NCBI GenBank assembly: GCA_018336015.1
Contig: JAGXQZ010000104.1
Span: 57,102 to 121,101 of the forward strand
Direction of reading: 5' to 3'
DNA length: 64,000 nucleotides
From: Algoriphagus sp.
GTDB taxonomy: Bacteria; Bacteroidota; Bacteroidia; Cytophagales; Cyclobacteriaceae
The notes beneath the pieces are model-generated. The model did no database searches. It saw only the letters and a list, made by a program, of their open reading frames with translations, and was not told the DNA's origin. The translations under genes were made by a program, and so were the position numbers. Below, one piece after another: positions 56,437 to 63,975 of this stretch (positions are counted from its first letter, which is position 1; each line of letters opens with the position of its first letter).

Positions 56437-57132
56437 ATGAAAACTATTTTTGGATTACTCGCCGGGCTTTTACTCAGTCTCCCACTTTCCGCTCAGCAGG
56501 TACAGCAAATCCCCCTCATAGAAGTAGAGGGCTATGCGGAGCGAAAAGTCGCACCTGATGAGGCTGTATTTTCTATTGCTCTGGAAGAAAAAAAGTTGAA
56601 AGTAAACGATGCTGTCTCGACTCTGAATAAAAAAACGCAAGCCCTCGCTGAACTTCTCAAAAAGGAGAAAATCAGGGATTACAAACTCGTGGCTGATAAC
56701 TATTCCGTGGATGTCAACCGAATCTACCAAAATGGAACCGTGAAGGACAGTGGCTATGTGGCCCGGCAAAACCTACGAATCGTCACTTCTGCTACCAATG
56801 AAGACCTTCAAAAAATCGTGGATGCTATCCAAAAAGCCGGAGACATGAGCTACAACCTGCAATTCGGTGTAGCCGAGGCCACCCGCAAATCATTGGAGAC
56901 CACCCTACTGACCGAGGCGCTCAAAGATGCCGAAGCAAGAGCAACCTTGATTGGAAGCACCTTAAATCTGAAAGGACTGCGGGTGTTTCACGTATCGGTG
57001 GAACCTCAATTTAGACCACAGCCCATGTATCTGATGAGCGCCAAAGCTTCTATGGATGAATCTTCGAATATGTTGATTCAAACCGACGAGGAGACGATCA
57101 CCAAGCGGGTTTTTGTGAAGTATACCTATTAA
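56437..57132 (+). CDS. SIMPL (DUF541) domain periplasmic protein
   Basis: 231 residues with a signal peptide (ends LPLSAQ). The SIMPL pattern follows: VEGYAERKVAPDEAVFSIALEE, VSTLNKKTQALAELLKK, SGYVARQNLRIVT, LTEALKDAEARATLIGS and the C-terminal KRVFVKYTY strand. Such proteins form oligomeric rings in the periplasm; roles in stress or signalling are poorly defined. It lies 76 bases after the P-type ATPase, possibly in the same transcript. Confidence 0.88.
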   Translation: MKTIFGLLAGLLLSLPLSAQQVQQIPLIEVEGYAERKVAPDEAVFSIALEEKKLKVNDAVSTLNKKTQALAELLKKEKIRDYKLVADNYSVDVNRIYQNGTVKDSGYVARQNLRIVTSATNEDLQKIVDAIQKAGDMSYNLQFGVAEATRKSLETTLLTEALKDAEARATLIGSTLNLKGLRVFHVSVEPQFRPQPMYLMSAKASMDESSNMLIQTDEETITKRVFVKYTY

Positions 57133-57306
57133 AAAAGATTATACACTATTCTGAAAGGAGACGAATATTCTCTTGATTTAAGCATGGAAGACCGATGACG
57201 GAAGACCGAAGAAATCAAAGGAATAGCCCTATACAGGATTATTTAAATTAGTAGAAAGCGACTGGCAAAGTTCAGTTTATCCCTACCTAAATGAATAAAA
57301 AATAGC

Positions 57307-57347
57307 AAGACCTGCCAGGTTTCAGAAACTTTGCAGGTCTTTTTTTT
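57307..57347. terminator. Terminator between SIMPL and Pycsar-like genes
   Basis: Imperfect stem AAGACCTGCCAGGTTT/AAACTTTGCAGGTCTT followed by eight T on the plus strand. It resembles the repeat-type terminator at 13289. Confidence 0.75.
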
Positions 57348-57939
57348 AAGCCAAAATCAGATTAGCCAGCAAGACCACCACCCCAAAAGCCAAGGCCAAG
57401 GTAAAAACGGTGTAGGCATCCCGAAGCACTTTATACTTGTGGCTAAGCACCCTTCCTTGGTAGTAAAGTGAAAGGGTCATTTGATCCTGGATTTCCTGCC
57501 TGGAATGAAGCATCCGATGCGTTTCTTGAAGGTATTCTTCGTAGGAATAAAAATCAGTTGCGCCGAAAAAGAGCATGCTAAACTGGTTTTTTTCAGTTTT
57601 ATCCTTGGATTTACCCATGATTTTGGGTTTGGCCACCTGAACTGCCAAATAGGTAGAGGTTAGGATCAATCCCAAAAAAATCAAAATCGGCACAAAGATC
57701 ACCGGCTGGTTCATCTGCACCTGATTGGAAATTGACCCGTAGCTGACCAAAGCAATCAAGGAAGAAATCACCAAGGCATTGATGCTGATGATGATGTTGG
57801 CTTTGTTGTCTGCGATCTGTAGCAGGTTGCTGTAATTTTGAAAAGCAACGCGGTAAAAGGTCTGCCTTTCCCGTTCGGTCTTGTCTTTTTCTTTCTTACT
57901 CTCAAAAATAGGTTCTTCCATGGGCTGGGGTTTTATCAT
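57346..57939 (-). CDS. Pycsar-effector-like membrane protein (DUF5706)
   Basis: 197 residues. A soluble N-terminus leads to ADNKANIIISINALVISSLIALVSYG (TM1, about 49-69), TM2 (about 79-102), a soluble loop with NQFSMLFFGATDFYSYEEYLQ, and TM3 (about 176-196). This matches the membrane domain of Pycsar effectors (DUF5706), which in Bacteroidota is often fused to an HD domain and in anti-phage Pycsar systems responds to cCMP/cUMP made by a neighbouring cyclase. Neither an HD domain nor a cyclase gene is present here, so an anti-phage role is only possible. Confidence 0.75.
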   Translation of the reverse strand: MIKPQPMEEPIFESKKEKDKTERERQTFYRVAFQNYSNLLQIADNKANIIISINALVISSLIALVSYGSISNQVQMNQPVIFVPILIFLGLILTSTYLAVQVAKPKIMGKSKDKTEKNQFSMLFFGATDFYSYEEYLQETHRMLHSRQEIQDQMTLSLYYQGRVLSHKYKVLRDAYTVFTLALAFGVVVLLANLILA

Positions 57940-58709
57940 GGGAAATTACAGAATTATCCCACGTCTTCCATGAATCTACACAAAAGCTGAATTTTCCAAT
58001 CAGGTTGATTCAAGGAATGCTGAGTTTTAAGTAGGGACGTGTTTAGAAATTTCAAATAATCACTAAAGGGTGAATAGCGTTGAAATCGCTTAGGTGAAGG
58101 CATATTCCCCGGATAACCAATGTGTATCCCTCCTTCTCTTTGTGATGCCGTGCGACCGTCATCGCGAGTTAGAAAAATTGGAACCTATAAAAGATACATG
58201 ACGGGATTATGGGACTCAAACCTGATTTTTTACATTTTCATTTAGACACATTTTGATTACTAAACACAGTTAGGATGGGCGGGCGGGTTGACACAGCAGC
58301 GAGCCAGCGTCCGGCCATGTGCGGTGGGAGCTTTGCTGTGTCTTGACCTTTTGGTTCTTTTGGGTCAAAGCCTGCCCCGATTATTTCGGGGCCAAAAGAA
58401 CGAATAGAAAAAATGCTTCCAAATCAGGTCTCAATGAATCTAATCATGCAAGTAGTTGTCTCATCTGATTCCAATTTTTTGTTTCGAAAATTAAATGATT
58501 AGAAAATAAACCAAATTTATATTTATTAAAACATAATGAAAGCTGAATTTCAATTAGAAAAACTACTGTTTCGAAGCGATCATTTGGCGTTACTCAAGAA
58601 GATCGCTTCGTCGAAGGTAAATTCCGAAAAAAACCAAAGGCCAGTAATCTTCACCTCGCCATGACGTTCGCTCTTTACTGATCACTGAACACAGAATACT
58701 GATCACTCA
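57940..58709. other. 770-base noncoding stretch with strong inverted repeats
   Basis: No coding frame is convincing. Elements: CGTCATCGCGAG (58158-58169) and its near-complement CTCGCCATGACG (58653-58664), an inner palindrome CGAAGCGATC (58572-58581)/GATCGCTTCG (58601-58610), and between them a compact G+C-rich structured element (58273-58408). The rest is AT-rich. Confidence 0.6.
58273..58408. repeat. Structured G+C-rich intergenic element
   Basis: Arms GACACAGCA (58290-58298)/TGCTGTGTC (58334-58342) form one stem. GTTCTTTTGG (58354-58363)/CCAAAAGAAC (58392-58401) encloses a second stem GCCCCGA (58374-58380)/TCGGGGC (58386-58392). Its G+C content is well above the flanks. No frame or sequence match identifies it; it could be a miniature mobile element or a noncoding RNA. 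Confidence 0.6.
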
Positions 58710-60905
58710 TCAAAACACCAACAACCCGTGTTCCCGGAGTATCTCCCATACCTCTGATTCGACCAACTCCTCGAAGTCGCCTAACTCAGCTTCGTAATGC
58801 TCACGGATAGGTTTGAGGGTATTCAGGTCCTCAGTATAGCTCACGGTTGACAGCAGCCAAAACACCCACTCGCCGAGTTCGAAGGGAAGCTCAAGGGCAA
58901 AATCCTCCTTTTTCCCGGAGAAAATCAACTCACAAAATCCCTCCTCCGCCTCCATCAATTCCGGCTGTGCACCAATCCACAGGATGCGGTTTTGATCTTT
59001 GTAGGCTTGGGGAGGCGCATGTTCGATCTGCTGTTGGATGTATTTTTTGGAAATGGTGGTAGCAGGTACCTTGAAGTCAAACCAGTTTTTCAAGGGAATA
59101 TCAAATCCCACGCCGTGCATGTAATTGAAGAGCGACTTGCGCAAGCCTTCGGAAAAAAGTCCGTGATCCACCCCAACCGGATCGACAAAATCCACCTCAT
59201 TGTTGGCAAAAGATCCCAAGGTAAGGTCGGTTCGCTTTACGCCAAAAGCTTTAGGATCGAGCCCAACCGGACTGTGCTCAGTCATCGCAAAACGATGCCA
59301 AAAACCCGATTGCAACACCCCAATCTCAAACAATTGCCGCACCATCTCCATGGAATCGATGGTCTCCTGTGCCGTCTGCGTAGGATAGCCATACATCAGG
59401 TAGGCATGCACCATAATGCCTGCCGCAGTAAAGTGATTGGTCACCTGCGCAACCTGAGCCACAGTCACTCCTTTTTTGATCAAGGCCAACAGCCGATCCG
59501 AAGCCACTTCCAAACCCCCGGATACCGCAATGCAACCCGAAGCCCGAAGCAATCGACAGAGGTCTGCGGTAAAGCTGCTTTCGAAGCGGATATTCGTCCA
59601 CCACACGACCACCAAGCCTCTTCTCAGGATCTCGATGGCCAAGTCCCGCATCAAAGCAGGTGGAGCGGCTTCATCCACAAAGTGAAATCCATTGGTACCC
59701 GTCTGAGCCATGATCTCCTCGATCCGGTCGCATAGGATGGAGGCATTGATGGGTTCGTAGCGACCGATATAGTCCAGGGAAATATCACAGAACGTACACT
59801 TCCCCCAATAGCAGCCGTGTGCCAAGGTCAACTTGTTCCAGCGCCCGTCACTCCAGAGTCGATGCATGGGATTGGCCACTTCGATCACCGAAAGGTAATC
59901 CCGCAGCGGCAGATCGCTGTAGTCCGGCGTGCCCACTTCCCGTTGCGGCAGGTCTTTCACCGCTGAATTATTCATAAACTTCACCTGCCCATCGATGCGG
60001 ATAAAAGTTCGTTTCAGTTCGGTGATAGGCCTTTTTCCCTCCAAGTAATCCAGCAACAACTGAATCGGAGCCTCCCCGTCGTCCAGCGTAATAAAATCCA
60101 CGTAGTCGAAGACCCGAGGCTCTTTCAGGGAGCGGAGTTCGGTATTGGGAAAGCCCCCTCCCATCCACACCTGGATCTGGGGATGGTGCTTTTTCAGGTA
60201 TTGTCCGCACTTGAGCGCACTGTAGAGGTTGCCGGGAAAAGGGACGGAAAAGGCGACGGACTCGGGTTGGTAGGCTTGGATTTTTTCTTCCAGGAGTTCC
60301 AAAAGAAACCCATCGATCAGGCTCAGAGGCTGCTTTAGCGCCTCATCCATCTCGTCAAAAGACTTGGCCGACATCCCCAATCGCTCGGCATAGCGGCTAA
60401 AGCCAAAGTGCGGATCCACCGCCTCCATGATCAGATCTCCGATATCCTCGAGGTACAACGTGGCAAAATACCTTGCCTTGTCCCGCACACCCAAGGTCCC
60501 AAAGGCCCACTCCAGATCATCCAACTGCTCAAAACGGCTGGCCTCAGGAAGGAAATTCCCTTCGGAAATGTGGTAAGCCAGAGTAGGGTTTTTATCCTGC
60601 AGAAAGTCGATCACCGGACCGATCGTCTGTAGGTAGCTCGCCTTCATGCGGAGAATGCGGGCAGAATTGTCGGATAGTTCGTCCGCTTTTTGCGAGGCGA
60701 TGTCAAAGACTTGCGTGAGTCCCTTTTTGGAAAAAAGTTTCAGGATCACCTCGATGCCCAAGTCCGCCTGTCGGGAAGGTACGCTGAGGGTATTCAAAAA
60801 ACCCTTGATGTAGGCCGTCGCCGGATAGGGCGTGTTGAGTTGGGTAAAAGGCGGGGTGATGAGAAGAACTTTGGTGGACAAGGGATCGAAGGTTAGGCGC
60901 TTCAA
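58710..60905 (-). CDS. B12-binding domain radical SAM protein
   Basis: 731 residues if started at TTG 60905; TTG 60881 (MSTKVLLITPPFTQ) is more likely, because GATCTTTG (60903-60910), a near TAnnTTTG box, overlaps the upper start. N-terminal B12-binding-like region (VLLITPPF, ..VWMGGGFPNTEL, DDGEAPIQLLLDYL). The radical SAM cluster site is HGCYWGKCTFCDIS, with cysteines 365, 370 and 373 (numbered from 60905): CX4CX2C rather than the usual CX3CX2C. Later SGGLEVASDRLL and MVHAYLMYGYPTQT fit the SAM barrel. Substrate unknown; it has no partner genes. Confidence 0.85.
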   Translation of the reverse strand: MKRLTFDPLSTKVLLITPPFTQLNTPYPATAYIKGFLNTLSVPSRQADLGIEVILKLFSKKGLTQVFDIASQKADELSDNSARILRMKASYLQTIGPVIDFLQDKNPTLAYHISEGNFLPEASRFEQLDDLEWAFGTLGVRDKARYFATLYLEDIGDLIMEAVDPHFGFSRYAERLGMSAKSFDEMDEALKQPLSLIDGFLLELLEEKIQAYQPESVAFSVPFPGNLYSALKCGQYLKKHHPQIQVWMGGGFPNTELRSLKEPRVFDYVDFITLDDGEAPIQLLLDYLEGKRPITELKRTFIRIDGQVKFMNNSAVKDLPQREVGTPDYSDLPLRDYLSVIEVANPMHRLWSDGRWNKLTLAHGCYWGKCTFCDISLDYIGRYEPINASILCDRIEEIMAQTGTNGFHFVDEAAPPALMRDLAIEILRRGLVVVWWTNIRFESSFTADLCRLLRASGCIAVSGGLEVASDRLLALIKKGVTVAQVAQVTNHFTAAGIMVHAYLMYGYPTQTAQETIDSMEMVRQLFEIGVLQSGFWHRFAMTEHSPVGLDPKAFGVKRTDLTLGSFANNEVDFVDPVGVDHGLFSEGLRKSLFNYMHGVGFDIPLKNWFDFKVPATTISKKYIQQQIEHAPPQAYKDQNRILWIGAQPELMEAEEGFCELIFSGKKEDFALELPFELGEWVFWLLSTVSYTEDLNTLKPIREHYEAELGDFEELVESEVWEILREHGLLVF

Positions 60906-60917
60906 AGATCGGATTAT

Positions 60918-60987
60918 TCACCGCAGAGACGCAGAGAACGCAGAGAAATTTTTGTTCACCGCAGAGGCGCAAAGGTCGCAGAGGAAA
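60918..60987. repeat. CTCTGCG-type repeats after the GxxExxY gene (L1, L2)
   Basis: Two head-to-tail copies beginning TTCACCGCAGAG: L1 60918-60948 (..GAACGCAGAGAAA) and L2 60956-60987 (..GGTCGCAGAGGAAA). L2 abuts the stop of the GxxExxY gene. Each has an almost exact reverse complement on the other side (61463-61494 and 61651-61680). Confidence 0.8.
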
Positions 60988-60988
60988 A

Positions 60989-61366
60989 TTAAAGGTTGTT
61001 AGCGACCCGTTTTACACCATCGATTAGCTTCACTGAGTTGAAATTGATTAAAAGTCCGAGCTTCAATTTGGTTAATCTTAGGTAAGTTAAAAGTTGAGCG
61101 GTATGGATTCCTTCCAATTCTTCTACAGATTTAATTTCAAGAACCACTCTGTTTTCCACCAAAATATCCAGCCGATATCCTGCATCTAGTTGAAATCCCT
61201 TATATAGGATTGGCACGAGGACTTGCGATTTTACTTCTAGACCACGCTCTCTCAATTCATAATGGAGACATGCTTCATAGCTGCTCTCCAATAACCCCGG
61301 ACCTAACTGTTTGTGTACCTCAATGGCTGCCCCAATCACCTGAGATGAAATTTCATTTTCTAGCAT
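60989..61366 (-). CDS. GxxExxY protein (PD-(D/E)XK-like nuclease fold)
   Basis: 125 residues. The naming motif GLLESSY is at 24-30. A PD-(D/E)XK core is visible in RLDILVENRVVLEIKS (Asp67, Glu77, Lys79), followed by IHTAQLLTYLRL and LLINFNSVKLIDGVKRVANNL. The family (PF13366) is widespread in Bacteroidota, usually single genes beside CTCTGCG repeats; its role is unknown. A decayed copy of the last 45 residues lies downstream in the opposite direction (61510-61647). Confidence 0.9.
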   Translation of the reverse strand: MLENEISSQVIGAAIEVHKQLGPGLLESSYEACLHYELRERGLEVKSQVLVPILYKGFQLDAGYRLDILVENRVVLEIKSVEELEGIHTAQLLTYLRLTKLKLGLLINFNSVKLIDGVKRVANNL

Positions 61367-61462
61367 AAAAGACAGGTTTAGATAAAAATGAGTTTAAATA
61401 ACTGTTTTCAAGTTAGTTAATATTCTAAATCTTAAAAATCTTTAAAAATCGAATCTCAATAA

Positions 61463-61494
61463 TTTCTCTGCGTTCCCTGCGCCTCTGCGGTGAA
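61463..61494. repeat. CTCTGCG-type repeat R1
   Basis: TTTCTCTGCGTTCCCTGCG.. ending CTCTGCGGTGAA: the reverse complement of L1 (60918-60948) with two mismatches. Confidence 0.8.
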
Positions 61495-61509
61495 CAAAAT
61501 TTACACCGC

Positions 61510-61647
61510 GTTGAGTAGTATAAAGGCATTCATACCGCACAGCTTCTTACTTATTTAAAACTAACACAATTACGGCTTGGCTTACTAATAAATTTTAATT
61601 CCAAGAGGCTTATCGATGGGGTAAAACGAATTGCCAATAATCTTTAA
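61510..61647 (+). pseudogene. GxxExxY gene remnant
   Basis: The plus strand encodes the end of a second GxxExxY protein: YKGIHTAQLLTYLKLTQLR then LGLLINFNSKRLIDGVKRI and ANNL, ending at TAA 61645-61647. Compared with the intact neighbour, about 45 residues remain with few changes. A TAG (61516-61518) replaces Glu83, and everything upstream, including the GxxExxY motif and catalytic residues, is gone. Its 3' end is followed by the same type of repeat as the intact gene. Confidence 0.85.
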
Positions 61648-61650
61648 ATA

Positions 61651-61680
61651 TCCTCTGCGACCTCTGCGCCTCTGCGGTGA
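61651..61680. repeat. CTCTGCG-type repeat R2
   Basis: TCCTCTGCGACCTCTGCG.. ending CTCTGCGGTGA: the reverse complement of L2 (60956-60987) with about one mismatch. It starts 4 bases after the remnant's stop codon. Confidence 0.8.
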
Positions 61681-61708
61681 GTTTAAAGGCGAATGATATC
61701 TTTGCCCT

Positions 61709-62179
61709 ATGAGCAATAACGACATCCTCCGGACCCTGAGATATACTTTTCATTTTCACGACCACAAGATGTCCGAGATTTTCGGATTTGGCGGGGTGAA
61801 TCTCTTCGCAGAGGAAGTCGCCCTGTGGCTCAAAAAGGAAGACGATCCAGAATTCAAAAAGCTCTACGACAAGGACCTGGCGGCTTTTCTCAACGGATTC
61901 ATCATCCTGAATCGCGGACTGAAAGGTGAGGAAGTGCCTGTCCCCGAAAAGACCCTCAACAACAACCTGATCCTCCGCAAACTCCGCATCGCGCTCAACT
62001 ACAAGGACGAGGACATGCTTGCCATCTTTGCGCTGCGTGGGTTCCGGATCAGTAAGCACGAGCTCAGCGCCTTTTTCCGCAACCCCACCCAGCCCCAATA
62101 CCGGGAATGCAAAGACCAGGTACTCCGCAATTTCCTGATGGGTTTGCAGCAAAAATTCCGTCCAAAAGACGAAGGTTGA
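61709..62179 (+). CDS. DUF1456 (YehS-like) protein
   Basis: 156 residues made of two related helical repeats: NNDILRTLRYTFHFHDHKMSEIFGFGG and NNLILRKLRIALNYKDEDMLAIFALRG, each followed by a helix pair ending in FLNGFIILNRG or FLMGLQQKF. This is the DUF1456/YehS architecture. Function is unknown. It stands alone. Confidence 0.88.
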   Translation: MSNNDILRTLRYTFHFHDHKMSEIFGFGGVNLFAEEVALWLKKEDDPEFKKLYDKDLAAFLNGFIILNRGLKGEEVPVPEKTLNNNLILRKLRIALNYKDEDMLAIFALRGFRISKHELSAFFRNPTQPQYRECKDQVLRNFLMGLQQKFRPKDEG

Positions 62180-62221
62180 TTATCCAACACTGAGTGCTAG
62201 TTCAACAGTCGATAAAACCCC

Positions 62222-62788
62222 ATGAATCAGCTTTCGATCGAAACCTACCGATTGCATCTCCGCTCGCTATCTACTTCTGATTTCGATGACTTTTTCAGGT
62301 ATCGAAAGATGCCCGAAGTGGCACTTTATCAGAGTTTTGAAGCTATGACTAAGGAGGAAGCTCAAGCATTTATCCTCGAAAATTCGAATTACCATTTTGG
62401 TATGCCCGGAGAATGGGTTCAATACGGAATCGAAGTCCGAGAAACCAATTCCTTGATCGGTGACTTTGCCCTAAAACTGGATCTGGAAGATTCGAAATTG
62501 GCTGAACTTGGTATTACTATTTCTCCTTTACACCAAAGAAAAGGATACGCTAAAGAAGCCCTTCTTGGGATTTTGAACTTTCTTTTTGAAGAGTACGGGG
62601 TTCAGCAGGTCATCGCAGTGGCTGACGCTGAAAACGTAGCATCCGTTTCAATGCTTACCCGCGTAGGTTTTCCACGGGGAGGAATTGTAGAACAAGAGGT
62701 TTTCTTTAAGGGAAAATGGGGAAAGGAATATCACTTTTCCTTATCCAAAGAAGAATGGAAATCAGGGCAGGCCAATCGTATCAGGTAG
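62222..62788 (+). CDS. GNAT-family N-acetyltransferase (RimJ/RimL-like)
   Basis: 188 residues. It opens with ETYRLHLRSLSTSDFDDFFRYRKMPEVALYQ as in Acetyltransf_3 members. Acetyl-CoA motif A is ISPLHQRKGYAKEAL. VADAENVASVSMLTRVGF is motif B. Such enzymes acetylate ribosomal-protein N-termini, antibiotics or small molecules; the substrate is not evident. The gene ends at the edge of a dispersed repeat copy. Confidence 0.9.
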   Translation: MNQLSIETYRLHLRSLSTSDFDDFFRYRKMPEVALYQSFEAMTKEEAQAFILENSNYHFGMPGEWVQYGIEVRETNSLIGDFALKLDLEDSKLAELGITISPLHQRKGYAKEALLGILNFLFEEYGVQQVIAVADAENVASVSMLTRVGFPRGGIVEQEVFFKGKWGKEYHFSLSKEEWKSGQANRIR

Positions 62789-62870
62789 TTCAAGTCTTCA
62801 GACCTGCCTGCTTCAAGCAGGCTTGGACTGATCTGAATGCAGTCCTGCACTCCGATTGGCAGGTTTGCGG
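62788..62870. repeat. Dispersed intergenic repeat, copy 4 (inverted)
   Basis: GTTCAAGTCTTCAGACCTGC then a hairpin CCTGCTTCAAGCAGG and CTTGGACTGATCTGAATGCAG: the reverse complement of parts of the 15170/15436 repeat, in a different arrangement. It begins at the GNAT stop codon. Confidence 0.6.
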
Positions 62871-62980
62871 TGCAATCAAAAAATCCACCCTAAACCTAAC
62901 CGGTGTTTTTGAACCATTTTTCACTCGGTTTTGATTTACTTTCTAGCCAAGGACACTCTCCCTTTTAAACTTTAGCCGGT

Positions 62981-63805
62981 ATGAAACTTCAAGAGCTCTC
63001 CAACCTGACTGCTCCTTTGGGAAAAACCCAAAAGATGCCGGTCCTTTTTCTTGGACATGGCAGCCCGATGAATGCCATCGAGGAAAATGAATTTGTGGCA
63101 GGATTCAGAAAGGTAGCCCAGGACATCCCTACCCCTCAGGCGATCCTCTGCATTTCGGCGCATTGGGAGACCAAGGGCACCTTCGTCACCGCCATGGCCC
63201 ATCCGCCTACAATCCACGACTTTGGAGGTTTTCCCAAGGCGCTCTTTGACGTGCAATACCCTGCTCCCGGCAGCCCGGAGCTGGCACGAGAAACCCAAGC
63301 CCTGATCACCCAAACGGAGGTACACTTGGATGACAAGTGGGGCCTCGACCATGGCGCCTGGAGTGTGATCAAACACCTCTATCCGGCGGCCAACATCCCC
63401 GTGATCCAACTGAGCATCGACTACAGCAAGCCAGCCCAGTACCACTATGAACTGGCGAGAGAGATCAAGTCCCTGCGGGAAAAAGGCGTGCTGATCATCG
63501 GCAGCGGCAATATGGTCCACAACCTGCGCATGGTGGAATGGAGTCGGCTCCACGAGACCTTCGGATTTGACTGGGCACTGGAGGCGCGTGAACAGATGAA
63601 CGCAAGCATCCTCAACGGCGACCATCAGACCCTGATCAATTTCCGATCTCAGGGAAGAGCTTGGGACTTGGCAATTCCCACACCCGAGCACTACCTGCCC
63701 TTGCTGTATTCCTTGGCGCTAAAAGAAGGGGATGAATCGGTGAGCCTGTTTAATGACCAAGCCCTGGCGGGATCCCTGACGATGACCTCGGTCAAAATCG
63801 GCTAG
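62981..63805 (+). CDS. ygiD: 4,5-DOPA dioxygenase extradiol-like protein (YgiD/LigB family)
   Basis: 274 residues. Zinc or iron ligands and active-site residues of the class III extradiol family are visible: FLGHGSPMNAIEE (His26), CISAHWETKG (His61), DKWGLDHGAWSVIKHLYP, GSGNMVHNLRMVEW. The C-terminal LPLLYSLALKEGDE is typical. E. coli YgiD opens the ring of L-DOPA to betalamic acid type products in vitro; the physiological role is unclear. It is a single gene upstream of an empty CTCTGCG-repeat pair. Confidence 0.9.
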   Translation: MKLQELSNLTAPLGKTQKMPVLFLGHGSPMNAIEENEFVAGFRKVAQDIPTPQAILCISAHWETKGTFVTAMAHPPTIHDFGGFPKALFDVQYPAPGSPELARETQALITQTEVHLDDKWGLDHGAWSVIKHLYPAANIPVIQLSIDYSKPAQYHYELAREIKSLREKGVLIIGSGNMVHNLRMVEWSRLHETFGFDWALEAREQMNASILNGDHQTLINFRSQGRAWDLAIPTPEHYLPLLYSLALKEGDESVSLFNDQALAGSLTMTSVKIG

Positions 63806-63821
63806 TGTTTCAAATAAATTA

Positions 63822-63959
63822 TTCACCGCAAAGACGCGGAGGAAAAGGAGTGTATTAAATCCCATTTTTAGAGGTTTAAGGTAGACTTTCAAACTTTTCC
63901 AAAGTTTGGAACTTTGGAAAAGTTAAAAATCTCCGCGTTCTCTGCGCCTCTGCGGTGAA
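63822..63959. repeat. CTCTGCG-type repeat pair without a gene
   Basis: TTCACCGCAAAGACGCGGAG (63822-63841) and CTCCGCGTTCTCTGCG..GGTGAA (63931-63959) face each other as in the GxxExxY block but enclose only about 90 bases. These include a perfect 13-bp inverted repeat AACTTTTCCAAAG (63892-63904)/CTTTGGAAAAGTT (63912-63924). Confidence 0.7.
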
Positions 63960-63975
63960 ATAAAAGTCCCTAGAT

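Noticed and set aside
58992..59735. 247-codon plus-strand frame
   Set aside because: Antisense to the radical SAM gene, with no signal, domain or promoter.
61610..62152. 180-codon minus frame; similarly 62972-63691
   Set aside because: Antisense shadows of the DUF1456 and DOPA-dioxygenase-like genes, which have clear family motifs.
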